Below are positions 1 to 14,007 of a stretch of 64,000 nucleotides of DNA, one piece after another. Source of the DNA: Rhyacichthys aspro. Lineage: Eukaryota; Chordata; Actinopteri; Gobiiformes; Rhyacichthyidae. Positions within the stretch are counted from its first letter, which is position 1; every line of letters starts with the position of its first letter. Location of the stretch: contig CM072168.1 of NCBI GenBank assembly GCA_036850595.1, positions 14,747,982-14,811,981 on the forward strand, read 5' to 3'. The notes beneath the pieces are model-generated. The model had not been told where the DNA came from and made no database searches. It was given only the letters and a program-made list of their open reading frames with translations. A program made the translations under genes and the position numbers.

Positions 1-2795
1 GTTGTCAGCTGTCAATGTAATACAGATTAGTGGCATCACTAGTCAGACAACACTCTGAAGTGTACAGCCATGTTTCAGGATGTGGGATTAGTTTTACATA
101 TATACCTAGTATGCCATATGAATATGAAGTGCCATCTCCCTGCTTTGAATGTAAAGCTCCCTCTCTTCTGATTCCTTCAGGGACATAAACCCAGGCGACC
201 CTGGCATTTACCCACTAATGAAAACAATCATGGGAAATATGTTAATCTGCCTGGCTGTGGTTGGCTCAAACTACTGTGCTCTTTGAAAAAGGCCAGATGC
301 TCCTGAGAGTAATCACCTATGGCAACTGCATCCATTTAACCATAACAACTATGACTTGTTTTTTGACCCATGGATGACATGGACTTTGAGCTTTGTGCTC
401 TCTTTGACAGATTTATAGCATGATGTCTGATAGTGCTTTATGATGTGTCCCCAGCACTGAAGAGGCAGCTCCTGTTGTGAAAATGCCTGTGAAATATTTT
501 TAGTTTATACTTATGATATGGTATTTTTGAACCATTTTGAAGATTTACTTAAGTGTCTCAAGATTGTAATGTTTGTGGAATTGAAAGGCAGAACACTTGA
601 AACAGTGTCAGAAAATAAAATAATAAAAGAAATAAACTCATTTCAGTATTGTCTTTCTTTTTTTACATATTTCATACAATTAAAAACACATTTAAGGCAT
701 CTTGGATATTATATCTACAAATGGATGAATAGCAACATGACAAATAAGAATTATATTTAGGGCCAAAGACACTGGTGAGGTCAAAGGAGGAGGAAGGGTG
801 AAACAGTCTCTGTTTTAGCAATAATTTAACATATATGTCTATATATAGTCAGAATATGCTTTCTTGTGACAAGAGACTGTGAGGTGGTAGTCAACTAAAT
901 ACCACTTGCCAAACTGTCCTCTTGCAAGATCCAGTCATTTGTGTGAGGGAACAATTATAGTGTAATCTGTATTAATCGGTGAGCAGGGGACATTGTGGTT
1001 CACAATCACTGTTAATTACTGTGTTTAGTTCCTGAAAACCACGTCAAAGTGTAAATGGAGGAGGACGTTTTAGAATCCACTTAATGCATGTGCTACTTGA
1101 CTTTTACATCCAATACAGTTAATTAATGAACAATTACACCTCATGGTAACAGCAGTACCTTGCAAGTACTACACCTTGCATTTGATACAAAGAGGCAACA
1201 TTTAGAGTTGTTTTTTGGGAATTTTAAAAATTGGGTTTTTGCAGTACAGAGGTGTCCGGAGACATGTGAAGTGCCTTCCTGGTCTGGCTAAAATATCAAA
1301 AAGATACCTTTAGAAGAAGAAACACTTGGCAGAAAGTGTATTTACCAAGGAGGACCAAATCATGTCAAAACCTGGATGTGGCTCTAGCTCTCTGATCGTT
1401 TTTGGGAGAGATGGGGCATGTGGGTGGGTGAAACTTTGCCAAGAGCAGAAGTGACGAACTTGTGGCTGAAATATGTCTGCCAGACGGCCACAGCCTCCTG
1501 CTGCCTGTGTGATTGTGTGAGAGAGAAGAACTGTGTTTAGTCATGCTAAGGGGCAGGACAGAGATATAAAAAACAGAGGCAATGATAAGTGACAGCGAGG
1601 AGGAAGGATTAGTCACCAGGGGAAGGCACACACACATGCTCACCAATGTGTTTCCTTGTGTTTAGGAACTCCATTACGGCTTCATTGCCTCCACTGGCCT
1701 GCACTAACATCAGATCTCTGCATTTGTAGGTCATAAAAGTCTATAACCTGTGAGTGCCTATGTGTATGCATTTATGTAACGCCTAGGGCAGACATCTTTG
1801 TTTTCAGTTCAATACTGCTGTCATCAGGCCATGAATTATGGAAGTGTTGGCAGTGACAAAGCCCGGCTTACAGCCAGGAGACACTTTTATTGAGTTGTGA
1901 TGAGTGTGTGTGTCGGTGTGTTTGTGTGTCAGTGTAATTCAGCTCCTTCTTGATTTTGATGAAAAGACAGATCACCTCTCCGCTCATCTCTAGTTCTATC
2001 GTTGAAGGCAACATTGTCATCTCGACCTCCCTTTTTCTCTCTGCTTCTGTCTTTGACAAATGTACAGCTGTGGCACAAACAAACACACAGAAGCTGTTTG
2101 TGTGGCTTCCTCAGAAGGAAGCATTTGAGGTGCTTTAACTGTTTGTTCTTCAGTCGAGTTCATGCTTGGAAACATGTCTATACAGTCAGTTATGGTTGCA
2201 TTATTATACGTAATAACTGGTTTATTATCTCTGTATTGTCCTGACAAAAAAACAGATACTATAGTAACAGGTGATACATTATGTGGGAATTTGAACAAAA
2301 CAGTTTCATTAAAATAAGTGTCAGTGAAAATCAGAAATGCCACTGCAACTTCTCTTATTCTAAATGAGTGTTTTTTCTAAAGCAAGGCCAGTATGGTTTG
2401 GGACATAAATTAACAACAACAACATTAATAGTAGTAATATAGTTAGTTATAATAGTGTGATTGAGTCAGTTGGTAACAGTCTTTTCCTCATCATTGCTGT
2501 GATTGAATGGAAATTGGAAACATTTCTGTGTTTTTTTTCTTCACTAATAGCCCATCCCTGCCCTCTTTCTTTTTCAAGGTCAGTTTGGCATTATTGTGGA
2601 CTTGTAGTGATTGGTGTTGGTCTTGACCTGGTCTCAGTCCTCAAAAATCTCAACCTGTCTGGGTTAGTGTGGCCCAATAAAAATCTTTATCTAAAACTGC
2701 TAGATATGCAATAGAGTGTACGTTGTCGGAGGAGATGTTTCATTTAAACACTCCAAAATTAGCAGCAACTTTTAATATGCAAGTAATGCAGACCC

Positions 2796-2797
2796 CC

Positions 2798-2840
<43 letters not shown>

Positions 2841-2850
2841 AACACACACA
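2796..2850. repeat. Compound (CT)n(CA)n microsatellite
   Basis: An uninterrupted CT run passes straight into a CA run, then an imperfect CA tail, in the gene-free stretch past asmt. Open frames across it only translate the repeat and are not genes. Confidence 0.95.
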
Positions 2851-3001
2851 GAGCAACACACACTGTCTTTAGGCACAAACTGAGTGTGTTTCCTGAAATG
2901 CCCTGAAGTTGTTATCTTTAAGTGGCATCCTGGGGCTTGTGGGTGGAAGGATGCGTGACTTGTGGAGCAGATTTAGAGCATCCCCAAAGAGTGTTGTGCA
3001 G

Positions 3002-3002
<1 letters not shown>

Positions 3003-3082
<80 letters not shown>
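3003..3082. repeat. (CA)n microsatellite, about 80 bp
   Basis: A nearly perfect CA array about 150 bp from the compound array at 2796. The two together make this stretch prone to length variation. All long open frames here are low-complexity Thr/His or Cys/Val translations. Confidence 0.95.
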
Positions 3083-3084
<2 letters not shown>

Positions 3085-4815
3085 CGCGGCATGCTAATCG
3101 TATGATGATCACACGCTGATACACACCCTTGGCTGCAAGTCAGACATTTTACTTACTGTATAATAATTAAGACATACTCATGAGAGGGCTTGCTTTCATG
3201 TTTACTAATACATTTCCAGGGGAAGTGTACTGCCAAACAAATTCATCTGAGGATTTAGTTCCATTATTTGCAATATTATTTTGCATATTTGCCTTCAGTT
3301 TGTAGACAGACAGGAAACATGGCGTCTGGAGAAGAGCAGCATGCCACAGGGCTCTAATCAAACCAGGAACACTGTGGTTGCATCAGCATGCATCATTAGG
3401 TGCTGAGAACACAGCAGTCTTTTGTGTTGTTTTGGTACATTGTGTGTTTTATGCAGTAGGACTTCAATATCATCTCTAGGACAGAAAAAGTAGACGAGGC
3501 ATCTGGGTAGCCTCGCCTCGCCCCATCTCACCTATCTTTCCTCTTCTCACTCACTGTTCCCTGTTTTTATAGCTCCAACTTTTGAGATTCATCCATAAAA
3601 CCCACTCAGGTTGAACTGAGGGCCAGAACAATAATAGCTTCATGAAAGGGAGCAGTAAATGGAACTGAAAGCACAGAGGCAAAATGTATGCACCTTTCTC
3701 TGCTGAAGTGGAAAATGTTGACCTGAGTCTAAATCATTGATGAATCTCAAGGGAAAGTACTCGAGATACTCAGAAATTACAGATGATTTTCCACAGCCAG
3801 AGAAAAAGTGAAGTTTATTCAAACTGCACATTAAATAGTTCTTTTTCATGCTGAGAGTGAACATGTTGAAATGTCAGCCCATGCGTCTTTCTTGATTCAT
3901 GCCCTGACTCGACTTTATCAAATTTTCCTGTGAGATACAACTCCATCACAACTGTTTTAAATGCCCAAGTAACAGTCAAGGTGGCCAGCAGAAGGTATAG
4001 TAGCTAAAACATCTAAATTACTTAATAAAAATTAAAAAAAAATGTCATTTGAATGTTTAGTCATCAGAGTCTCTTTAAAACCCCTCTGAACTGTGTCTGT
4101 GGACATTCTCTGTGCTGCACCCCCTGTTGTGACTTTATAATCTGGGTTTGGTTGAGTCTTTTGGGTTTGGGTTGAGTGAGGTTTGATCTTTGGCACAATG
4201 AGCACTATAGGTCCATGTTAGGTCCATATGGTACAGTGCTGTAACTCAACCACAATGTGATTAGTCATACAGCCCAGTGTCACTTAGTACTATGGTGGTC
4301 TCCTCTCAGGTCAGGCTGTCTCCAGCCTCAGCACTTCATTTCCCCTCATTAGTCCAGCTCTCTGTGAAGCTGTCCACAAGGATTTGACATCAATTCTAAT
4401 TTGTTGCACTTTGAAGTCTGATTAATTCACAATTATGAGGAGAAAAAGAAGGAGAGGGTTTGAGAGGACAGTTCAAATGAGTGGGTGTGAGGAGAAAGAC
4501 AGTCAAGTGAACAGTGCAGTAAGATAAAAACACACCAAAGCTCAGACAGTACTGGTTTCAGTGGGGTAATTGCAAGGTCTATTTTAGCTTGAAATGAAAG
4601 CATGTTTTTGGTTATCTTTTTATCTTTTAGCATTAAAATGGGCTGCTGAGTTACTTTAATTATATTTCACAAACACACAATAAAAGCTGCGTTTTACATC
4701 AGAGGTGCACCAGAAAGACACAGAGCTTTGACAAAAGGTGATTCTTGGTCTGAATACTGTGCACACAAGGAGATATGGCAGGAATAAAAGATGGGCCCGG
4801 CCATTGTGCAAGCCA

Positions 4816-4821
4816 TTTATT
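4816..4821 (-). terminator. Candidate asmt polyadenylation signal AATAAA
   Basis: TTTATT on the plus strand reads AATAAA in the asmt sense, about 0.8 kb past the stop codon. It is a plausible signal for the 3' UTR end, but no transcript data are available and other AT-rich hexamers lie nearby. Confidence 0.25.
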
Positions 4822-5613
4822 GAGTTCCATCTATCATTACAGAGAATAAGGTACAAAAAGGCTTTACGGAGCTGTGGCGAACAGTCAGAGGCAGGTAGTT
4901 CATACACGGGGATTAAGACTGCACAATGACAAAGATATGCAAGATGGTTCATCATCTGAATATCCACATTGTATGATACAGACTGACCTTTCCAGTTTGG
5001 AGCTGATCATTTAAAATTGTCTAGAAACACATTGCAGGATTTTATCTCACAGATATACTGGACAACGAACAATTCGAGTACATTAGCATTTTCTACATGT
5101 AAAAGGTAAAGTAAATACACACCAAAAGGACGGCTAAACGTGACGTTCTATTGCAGTAAATACCAAGGATCCCTTGTATGCATGGATGTATGCAAGAACA
5201 TAATGTTTCTGTTGTGTATGAGATGCATTTTTGCGTCTGTATAATATAGGGGCAGATCTGGCAGAGCTTTGATGAGTTATTACTGATGAGTTGTTACTTA
5301 AAGTCTTTTACGGAGCCTCTCTGAATAGAGCTGTGATTGAAGAGTCACGTTGCAGATAAGAAAAGGCACAGGAGTCACATTGTATTACGATTTGTGCAAA
5401 AATGTGTGACTGTTTTTGATGAATAACTATACCACTTTAATACAAATCCACTTTAATTTAAACAGTTTGAACTCTAAACATAAAAACTAAACTAAAAATA
5501 CTGATTAATTGAGACTGTTATATATGAATATGAATATAAAACAGAATAAAATTCATCTGAAATGTTGTTGACCTTGGTAAACTAAACAAACAACTGAAGT
5601 GTGACCTTATTAA

Positions 5614-8600
5614 TCAGTCTTCAGTCCCTTTGCGGCCCAGCACCGTGTCATAGGTCTTGCCCGTGAAGCGATGCTTTACGGAGGTGAAGCCGGCAGCGTT
5701 CAGCAGGGCAGCGTACTGAGCAGCTGTTCTCTCCCGACCTTCCGTCTGCACCAGCATGTTCAAGGAGTAAAGCTGAGCAGTGAGGGGCCCAGAACCATCT
5801 TCATGGAGGAGGGCTTCCACCAGCAACACAGCGCCTCCTGCAGGACAAATATGACACACTGTCTTTGGTACTAGAAGGGAATGTATCAGGAGGAAAAAAG
5901 CACAGCCGTAACCAGTTATTAATATAGAGGTCACTTTGAACCATGTGTACACAGAAAACATTTGCTGCAATTATGAATTACTTGAGATGATCATGAACTC
6001 AACAGGTCACTAAGCAATAAATTCATATTCAAAAATAATACCGTTTTTAATTTACATTGGGCAATCTACATTTTTATTTGAAAGGTGCAATGTGAAGCCC
6101 TTTGGCGCCATCTGTTGGAATTACAGTTGTCATTTTACCCCTCACACGCAACTGTTAACACCTATGGTAGCCCTGTGGGGACATGTGAAAACCCAGTAGA
6201 AAGAAGACAGATGATGAGTTCACTTTAAAAAATGTAGAAATGTTTTGACTGATGAGTTTCATTTGGTTCAACTAAATACAACAAAATGCACTTTTAAAAA
6301 ACATATACCTTTCTTGCTGCCTTTTTCCGAGGGTCCCTACTGTTTCTAGTAAGATTTGGACATGGCATTACAATAATGAAGCAGTGGTGCAAGATTTGTT
6401 CAAGTATAATTAGTTTAATTTCAATTGGTTGTTTTCACATTTTGATAAAGTTGTTTCTTTACTTTACTTTATCTTCCTTCTTATTGCTATGACACACACA
6501 GATGCTCAGAAAATGCATCTTGTGAGTCACTGCTTGTGTATGAGTCCCTCTGTCTTTGATCAAAGTCAGATGGACAGATTTTCGGAGATGAGTTGCATTG
6601 TGGGATACAATCTGTCATCTCATTTCAAGCAGGAGGAAGCAATATTTTCCTCCTTTTACGCTCATAGATCAGCACAGACCTGGTTTGCAAGCTTTGTAGA
6701 CTCGAGTGAGAAGCTCCACGCAGCACGGGTCTGTCCAGTCGTGGAGGATCCTGGCCAGGATGTAGAGGTCAGCCTCAGGAAGGGGGTCTTTAAAGAAATC
6801 CCCTGTACACACATGCACACAATTCACAATTATTACTCACAATTCAAGATTCAAGTGCAATCACAATTAAATTATTTTGGGTAATTATGCTGACAACCCT
6901 CAGACTCCTGTTCTATTAGTGCATTACATACTCGAACCTAATTATTACTTAGAGTGATGTCTTCTGCAATTAAATTATGTCATATGTATGTGAACTAAAT
7001 GTTAATAACGGCATGTTTCCAGATGCTGTGCAACGTTCAGCTGTGGTGTATTTATCCTGGTAAAAAAAAAACTGAGCACCTTGTTTCAGAGTGTAATTTG
7101 GCCGTACCAGCTTAGTCTTATCTGGCGCTGACACTACAGCTGTTTATTATCAGCCTATGACAGAAATGGGAAAAAATAAACATATCTATGGATGATTATA
7201 GAAAAGGGAACAGCAGTAGCAGGTGTTTGAATGTGTTCTTTTTTAGCCATCGTCATCCGTGTTATGGGCATTTTGTCATTTTTAACTGAAGCCTGCACAA
7301 AGACAGTAAACAGAGGCAGCTTAAAGTTGACAAGACACAGCATGCATCAGAGCTGAGCACGATCAGAGGGTCAAACCGGGGACAACACTTTTCAGGGTTA
7401 TTTCAATACAGGTTTTCTTTTGTGGCCCTTGTTTTTAGAAGATCTCGTAATGTAAATTCATTGCAAAATAATTCTTCTCATGCAGTAGTATTATGGGATG
7501 ATAAATTGAGAATATTGCAGCTAGATAACATGTGGAACAGGACTCATTTCACCTTGGAATCAGATTTAGTGAAGGGAATTTCAATTGTCAAGTAAAAAAA
7601 AAAAAAAGGAACACATCGCATGGCAGTAAAAGAAGCTGATTTTGGCAAAATGTCAACTTATTGTTTGGGTGAGAATAAGTATTACACCGTTTTTTTGTGT
7701 TTAAACATCGAAACATCTCCAGATTTAGGAAATGCCACCATCTTTCTTGAAGATATTGTGAACAATTTTCATAAAATGCGTTCTGTTTATTCTTAGACAG
7801 ATGAAATTTGTGATGGACTCAGAGCAGTATTTTGAGATGCAAAGCAGGTTTGACAAAATAATGTGGTCTGGCCTGCCAACAGGTAATATACTGTTTGCTT
7901 AGAATAAGATGCATTAATGAGCTTCACCTCCACTAACACCTATGTTTACATTATCAGTGTGTGCATGGGATGACTGCAGATTATTTCAAACTTCAATTTT
8001 ACACAGTGATAATGAGTGCTACCTTCGTGGAAACCTATCCTGCGATCGCTCTCTGTGACAAAGTGTTCCCTTGACGTGTGCACCACCTTGGGGAGGTCAA
8101 AGATCGTCACAGTGCATTGTGGGTATGCGGACGTGCAGTGCTTTGCTAATGCTCCGCTGCAGCCTGGAGGGAAAAACACACAGAGAGAATTACTTACTGT
8201 GTAGTTAGTGCACAATGAATACAGATCACCTTCATTAACACAAGGCAACGCATGACTGACAGAATATCACCGAAACCCACGAGTGGGAGTGATGCTTTTA
8301 GATATCTACCAATTATTTATTTGCATGACTTGATTTAATTGTGTATGTCATCTGTGTGAATTTTCTTCATCTAACATTCATGCTAAAAGGCCTTCTTAAT
8401 TGAACTGAAGTTAGAGTGACACAAAGCCACTTAAGTAATAAATATGGTCACTTGCTGTCCAGGAATCTTACATATACACACACTCACTCACAACTTGAAG
8501 ATATTAGATGTGGATTAATGTGATTTTAAATGCATTACACAGACATTGTTTTTATGCACAAACACTTGCTCTCTGGAAAACACATGCTGTGCGGCAGAGG

Positions 8601-11600
8601 TCAGACCTGTGATCTGTGCGAAAAACAGCACAGGAACAAGCCATCACATGCATCCATCCAGCTTATACTCAACAGCAGGTTTGTAGCACTGACTCAATGT
8701 AAAACATGAATCCTTTATCTTGATGCTTTGGCAGCATTATTATCACTGTTGCTGCTGCATGCTTCATAAACTGTGAATTTTAAAGAGGTAGGTAGAGGAA
8801 GTGACAGATAATAATAGGAGAGAGAAGCAGACTGTATGACGTAGATGGACTGATAGAAAAGCACTGAGTAATATCAAAAGATATCACTCTGTTGCACCAG
8901 TCAGTCTGGCACGAAGCTAGTCAGACCACCTCTGCCTGTGAGTGTGTGTGTCATTGCAGGGCAAACAGTTTGAGTCTCGAACACGACCGGCTGCTTCAGA
9001 ATTGCGTGTGCTTTCTTACAGTACGACGGCTGCAATGTTCCACACAGATACAGACAGAGAGAGGCATCCACATCAAACAGGGGTCAGTGGAGGAAGAGAA
9101 ATCAAAGAGCAGCAGGGAAAAGCTAAAAAAAACACACACACCACAAACTCAGACAAACACAGAGGTACAGTTTGTCAGTTAAACCTGTGATTGCCATCAG
9201 AAGCAGCATTAGCATTGCTAGTTTCAGGCATAAAATGCAATGACATTACCAAAAGATCTTGAACTGGCAAATAAAGAATAGAGGCTATACACAGAATATT
9301 ACTCATTATGAAATAAATATCATGTCTTTAAATTACAACACAGTGAAAAACATCAAAAAGTCACATTTTTTAGATGTGTAATGCATCTTATAAGCCTAAA
9401 TGTGACAGAATGGCCTATTGGGTGGGCCGTAGCTGCTAATAAGCCTGAGGACTCTGAATACATTTAATTTAACACTGATGTAACCTTAGCTGATAATTTT
9501 TATTTTATTTTTTTTCAACATCTTTGTTGGTAAATGTCATGAAAAAAAAACAGTGATGGTGAGTATAGCTCAAACTCCATACATATACATATAAGTTAGT
9601 TGGACAGATGATGAGAGACAGAGTTGGTGAGCAGCAGGTGTACTCAGACACAACAGATGCTGTGTGAGAGACAGAGTCTTATTGGGACATCACAGTGGCG
9701 TCCTTCACACTCCTGCTGTCCACATGAACACTTTTGGAAATACACATGCATAAACATGAAGACGAACGCTCACGCACGGGAGTCACAGGGCAGTGTCTGC
9801 AGCCACATGTGTGAGAGAGCAGACTGCAGGGGTTTAATGGCTTCACAGCTCCCCCCTGTGGTCAGTCAAGGTGTCACACTGCAGGTTGGAGGATTTGGAT
9901 AGACTCCAGCAGTGGATGAGATAAAACTGCTTTGCTTTAATTTTCCCCAATTCTAACTTTTAATTTTCGTCTGTGTTTATTTCTCTGTTTTCTTTGAATT
10001 CAATGCGTCACATTAAGCACTTCACATTGTGTTTGTTCATCCAGCTTTGTGTTTCCTCACATTTTCTAATATGTATGCTCTTTGCTCAGTGTAAAAACAT
10101 TTTATTTGAAAAAGACTGCTCAAAGACACTTTAAAAATACATCTGACTTTGAAAAAGAATTCAGCTCAAATAATCTAGCAACCTTGACAGAAGCACCCAC
10201 TGTTTTTATTCCTGTTAAAACAAGTCAATTTAACATTCATTAGAGTTCTAAATCAAAAAGAAAATGGAGATGCATACCCTGTGCATATACACAAGAAAAG
10301 ACTGCTGGTTTCTGGATTGTTAATAAATGTTGTACAAGGACTCTAGCTGGGTTTGAAATGGTTTGATACCCATTATTTGGCAAGAAGCAGAGTTAAACCA
10401 ACAGTTTTGACAGACGTGGCTGGGTATTGCACTCAATCTCAGTGGGACAAAGCTCTGTTTAGTTGTGCCCCATTCAACAGTGGCCACAAACCAAAATACT
10501 CCAAAAACTCACAACGTACGTTTCAATTTATTTTCAGTTGATCAACAACAGGCATGGTCCACAACACTATCTCAGAGCTGGTGAGGGGTCATTTAGTAAG
10601 CATTCCAGGCATTTTATGGTAAATTTTTAGATCTGTGATTTAAATGTGTGAGTAAACTGTTTAGCACTAGTTAGGGCTTTGAGACAAAACAAAAAACAAA
10701 AAACACAAGATGAGATTTCTGTACCTACATATAATTATAAATACATTTAATATGTAATGCAAAATGGGAGGTGACTTTGACTTCAGGGAGTGAGGTGAGG
10801 ACATTTCTAATAAGGGTTCATTCACCTTTATTGAACGTGTATTTTCATGCACATGTACATGTGTGTGTGGCTCAGCCAGCTGTCTCTTGATTAACTCATG
10901 ATCCCAACATTTTAAATGTTAATGAATATGAACCTTAGGCCTTATGTAAATAAGACAGGTGATTTGATGAACAATGACACACAGTGACTTACCTCCAAGG
11001 TCACAGATGACCTTAAATGGTGAAAGGTCAAAGGCTGTGACCACATCTCTGCCGCAGATGTTCCAAATGGAGTTCATTAACTGCATAAACTTCACCATCT
11101 CTTCATCAGACCTGCACACACAGAAAACAGCAAGTCATTTTATTACTGCCTCTGTTTTTGTTTTTCACTCATTATGACTGGGCAAAAGTTTCTTTATCGT
11201 TCCCTGTAGGCTCTCACCCATGGGCCTACTTACTCTGCACTTACAGTAAACACCACACACAACACACACAGCCTTTTCTCTGCTAAACTCTCTCTCCCCG
11301 TGGCGACGCTGACTGTGTGAAAGACAGGGTGAAGCAGAACAGAAGAGCCCGTGGTGACTGCTCCACCTCATCATCCAGCACTCAGTGCTGCCACAGGGCT
11401 CTCTCACACACACACACACAGGTCTCAGTCTGTAACACGAGAGCCTTATTTGTCCAAACATGACTGAAGTGAACTGATCGGGCATCTGCTACATAAAGCA
11501 ACTTGAAAAGACAGCGTGACCTCTGGTGTAAATCACAGTGACTCGCTGTATAGCGTTCAACTCCATGCTCTGATTACATCCAATGTGAAAAGATGAAATG

Positions 11601-11913
11601 ACGACAGGGCCTAACAGTGCACTGTCAACATTCATCTGATAACATTTGTGACATATAATATCAAATGGCCCTATAACAGCAACATCTGAAGCCCTTTTAT
11701 AAATACTAAACAGTTTAAAAGTAGAGTAGATAAAGAGTAATCAAATCAAAGGTCCAAATTTGAAAAGTACACTGACTAAGCATAGATTGAAAAAACATAA
11801 TTTGATCAGCCAATAAGAATAGCTGAGAAATTTGGTTAAAAATACCTATCTACTCTTTAACATGCACATGGCTCACCTGAGAACAGTAATTTACAGTTCT
11901 TATATTGTAAGTT

Positions 11914-11944
<31 letters not shown>

Positions 11945-13944
11945 ATAGAAATATATTTTTTTTCCTCTAGATGAAGCAGCAATTACTGCAAAATCTCCAT
12001 AAAATGCCTTCAAATGTAGTTTAATGACAAATGATTGGATGGCCTATTTTATATAATGTTTTTCTCATCTTTTTCTTTTCAGTGCTGCTCTGAAATGTCC
12101 AAATGGCCCTTACATTTTAACAGACTGAGTAGCCTTGCTAAAACAACATTAATTCAGCTGAATAGACACAAATTTGACGTTCAGACCACACAGTGCTCAT
12201 CTTTAGTATTTAGATGTTCTCCAGCAGTGTGACTCATATGTGCTTCAAATCTTAACACATCTTCTTCATGCTGTATTGCCAGTTTTCCCTTCAAATCATT
12301 CTCGAGTAGGAGATCTCGAGCTGAAGACTGACGACTTGGCTGTAAATTATTCAGGTGCAGTACAAGGCTGCCTAAATGGCGATGAGTAAACAGTGTGAGT
12401 CATCCCGGTGCCTTTTGAATCATCCTGCTCTGTTCCTGCTGCTTGGAGAGCGCCATCAATGCCTTCAGTGGTTGTTTCCCACTCTGATAATTTACCCACA
12501 GTATTCACGGGGGAAATGAGCGCAGATAAACAAGCCCTACTCCACATTAAATCAATTGCGCACAGGTGTTGAGATTCCTCATTTTCAATCAATTAAAGCT
12601 GAATTGCAAATTAATTTGAGTGAGAGTGTATAATAGTATGAATATGTGGGACATACTGTACACTGAATGAATTCGTAGCTCTTTGAAACAGTGACAGATG
12701 TAGCAAAAACATTTTTACGTCAGTAATATGTACCTCAGACATGACCAGCTATAGTCATGAGGCCACATTTCCTATCTGTTTTGGGGTAAACTAGAAAAAG
12801 CATAGCTGTGAATGTCAGATTTTACATTCAGTCACAGTAAACTACTAAAAAAGAAAAGAGTAGATGAGGTGAGGTGAGGAGTAACATTTTAGAAGTGTTG
12901 GGTCTAACAAGTGTTTAATACAGCATTAACAAAGGAAATGTAATTTTAAATTCAAATCCTGCACATTTTTCACAAAAAACATAAGATAAGTGGCCAAAGC
13001 GGTCTGTTGTGGCTGTAAACATGATTATGTTACTAGGAAAATTTTCAGGTGGGTACCCCCTCGATGTAAACTAAATAAAATATATATTCATGCCCTTTCA
13101 CTTTTGAGGTGCAATAGTTTTGGCAACATCATTCACATCACTTCTTTTTAGAGCCTGTGACCACCTACGGTAGCCCTGCTGTTGTTTACCTTAAAATTGA
13201 AAGGACAAAGTGATATTCGAGTGTGTGTTCAAAAAGAAATATGAATGCACATATGAATGAGCTGTTGCAGGAACAGTCATTCAGTTCTATAGAGCTTTAA
13301 ATGTTTTATATTAATAATTTATATATATATTTATTTTAATCAAGGGCAAGGATTTTTATTTTGCAGTGCTCATGAAATAACGAAAACAATCATTTGACTG
13401 ACATGGTCCCCTTTGCTAAAATCTATACAAAATCTATGATGCTTTTACATTTGACATTATGTTAAGGATGAGACACAAGGACATTTTGGCGCATCATTTT
13501 CCCCTTGTTTGGGCCCTGACAGATTTTATTCCTTTGAGACCGACTATGTGCCACAATGCGTTGCCTCAGGCAAGACGATCAAAACCTATTAGCAAACAAA
13601 GTGTGAAACTCCAGCCATGTGACCCCTAAAAACCGCTGACCAGCGAATCGTTGAAGCATAAAACTGTGAGCATTAGATACTATAAACAAACAAGACCTCA
13701 AGGACAATGGGATATATATTTTCTTCCTGTTTGTCTTTGCCTTGAACTTTCTGACATCACTACACTCACATCTCCAGCCTACTAATGAATCCCACAAGTC
13801 ATTTTTGGGAGGGAACGAAAAGAAGAAAGTGACAGTCTGTCTTGAGACAAAAAGACAAGGAGGGAATCTAAATTAGCTGCAGTCTGTGTGGTATCTGCAA
13901 TAGTGAGTGAGTGAGTGAGTGTGTGAGTGTGTGTGTGTGTGAGT

Positions 13945-14007
<63 letters not shown>

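Larger units (their letters stand above)
1..4800. other. Intergenic stretch, no gene seen
   Basis: I found no exon with family similarity or good splice sites. Open frames are under 110 codons, without recognisable domains, and many run through microsatellites. In human PAR1 the gene past ASMT is DHRSX; nothing like a short-chain dehydrogenase is visible here. Confidence 0.6.

Noticed and set aside
2869..3124. Cys/Val and Thr/His open frames
   Set aside because: Pure translations of the CA microsatellite.
11921..11975. Poly-A and AT run as a processed pseudogene tail
   Set aside because: No coding or retrocopy sequence upstream of the tract; simple A/T-rich intron sequence.
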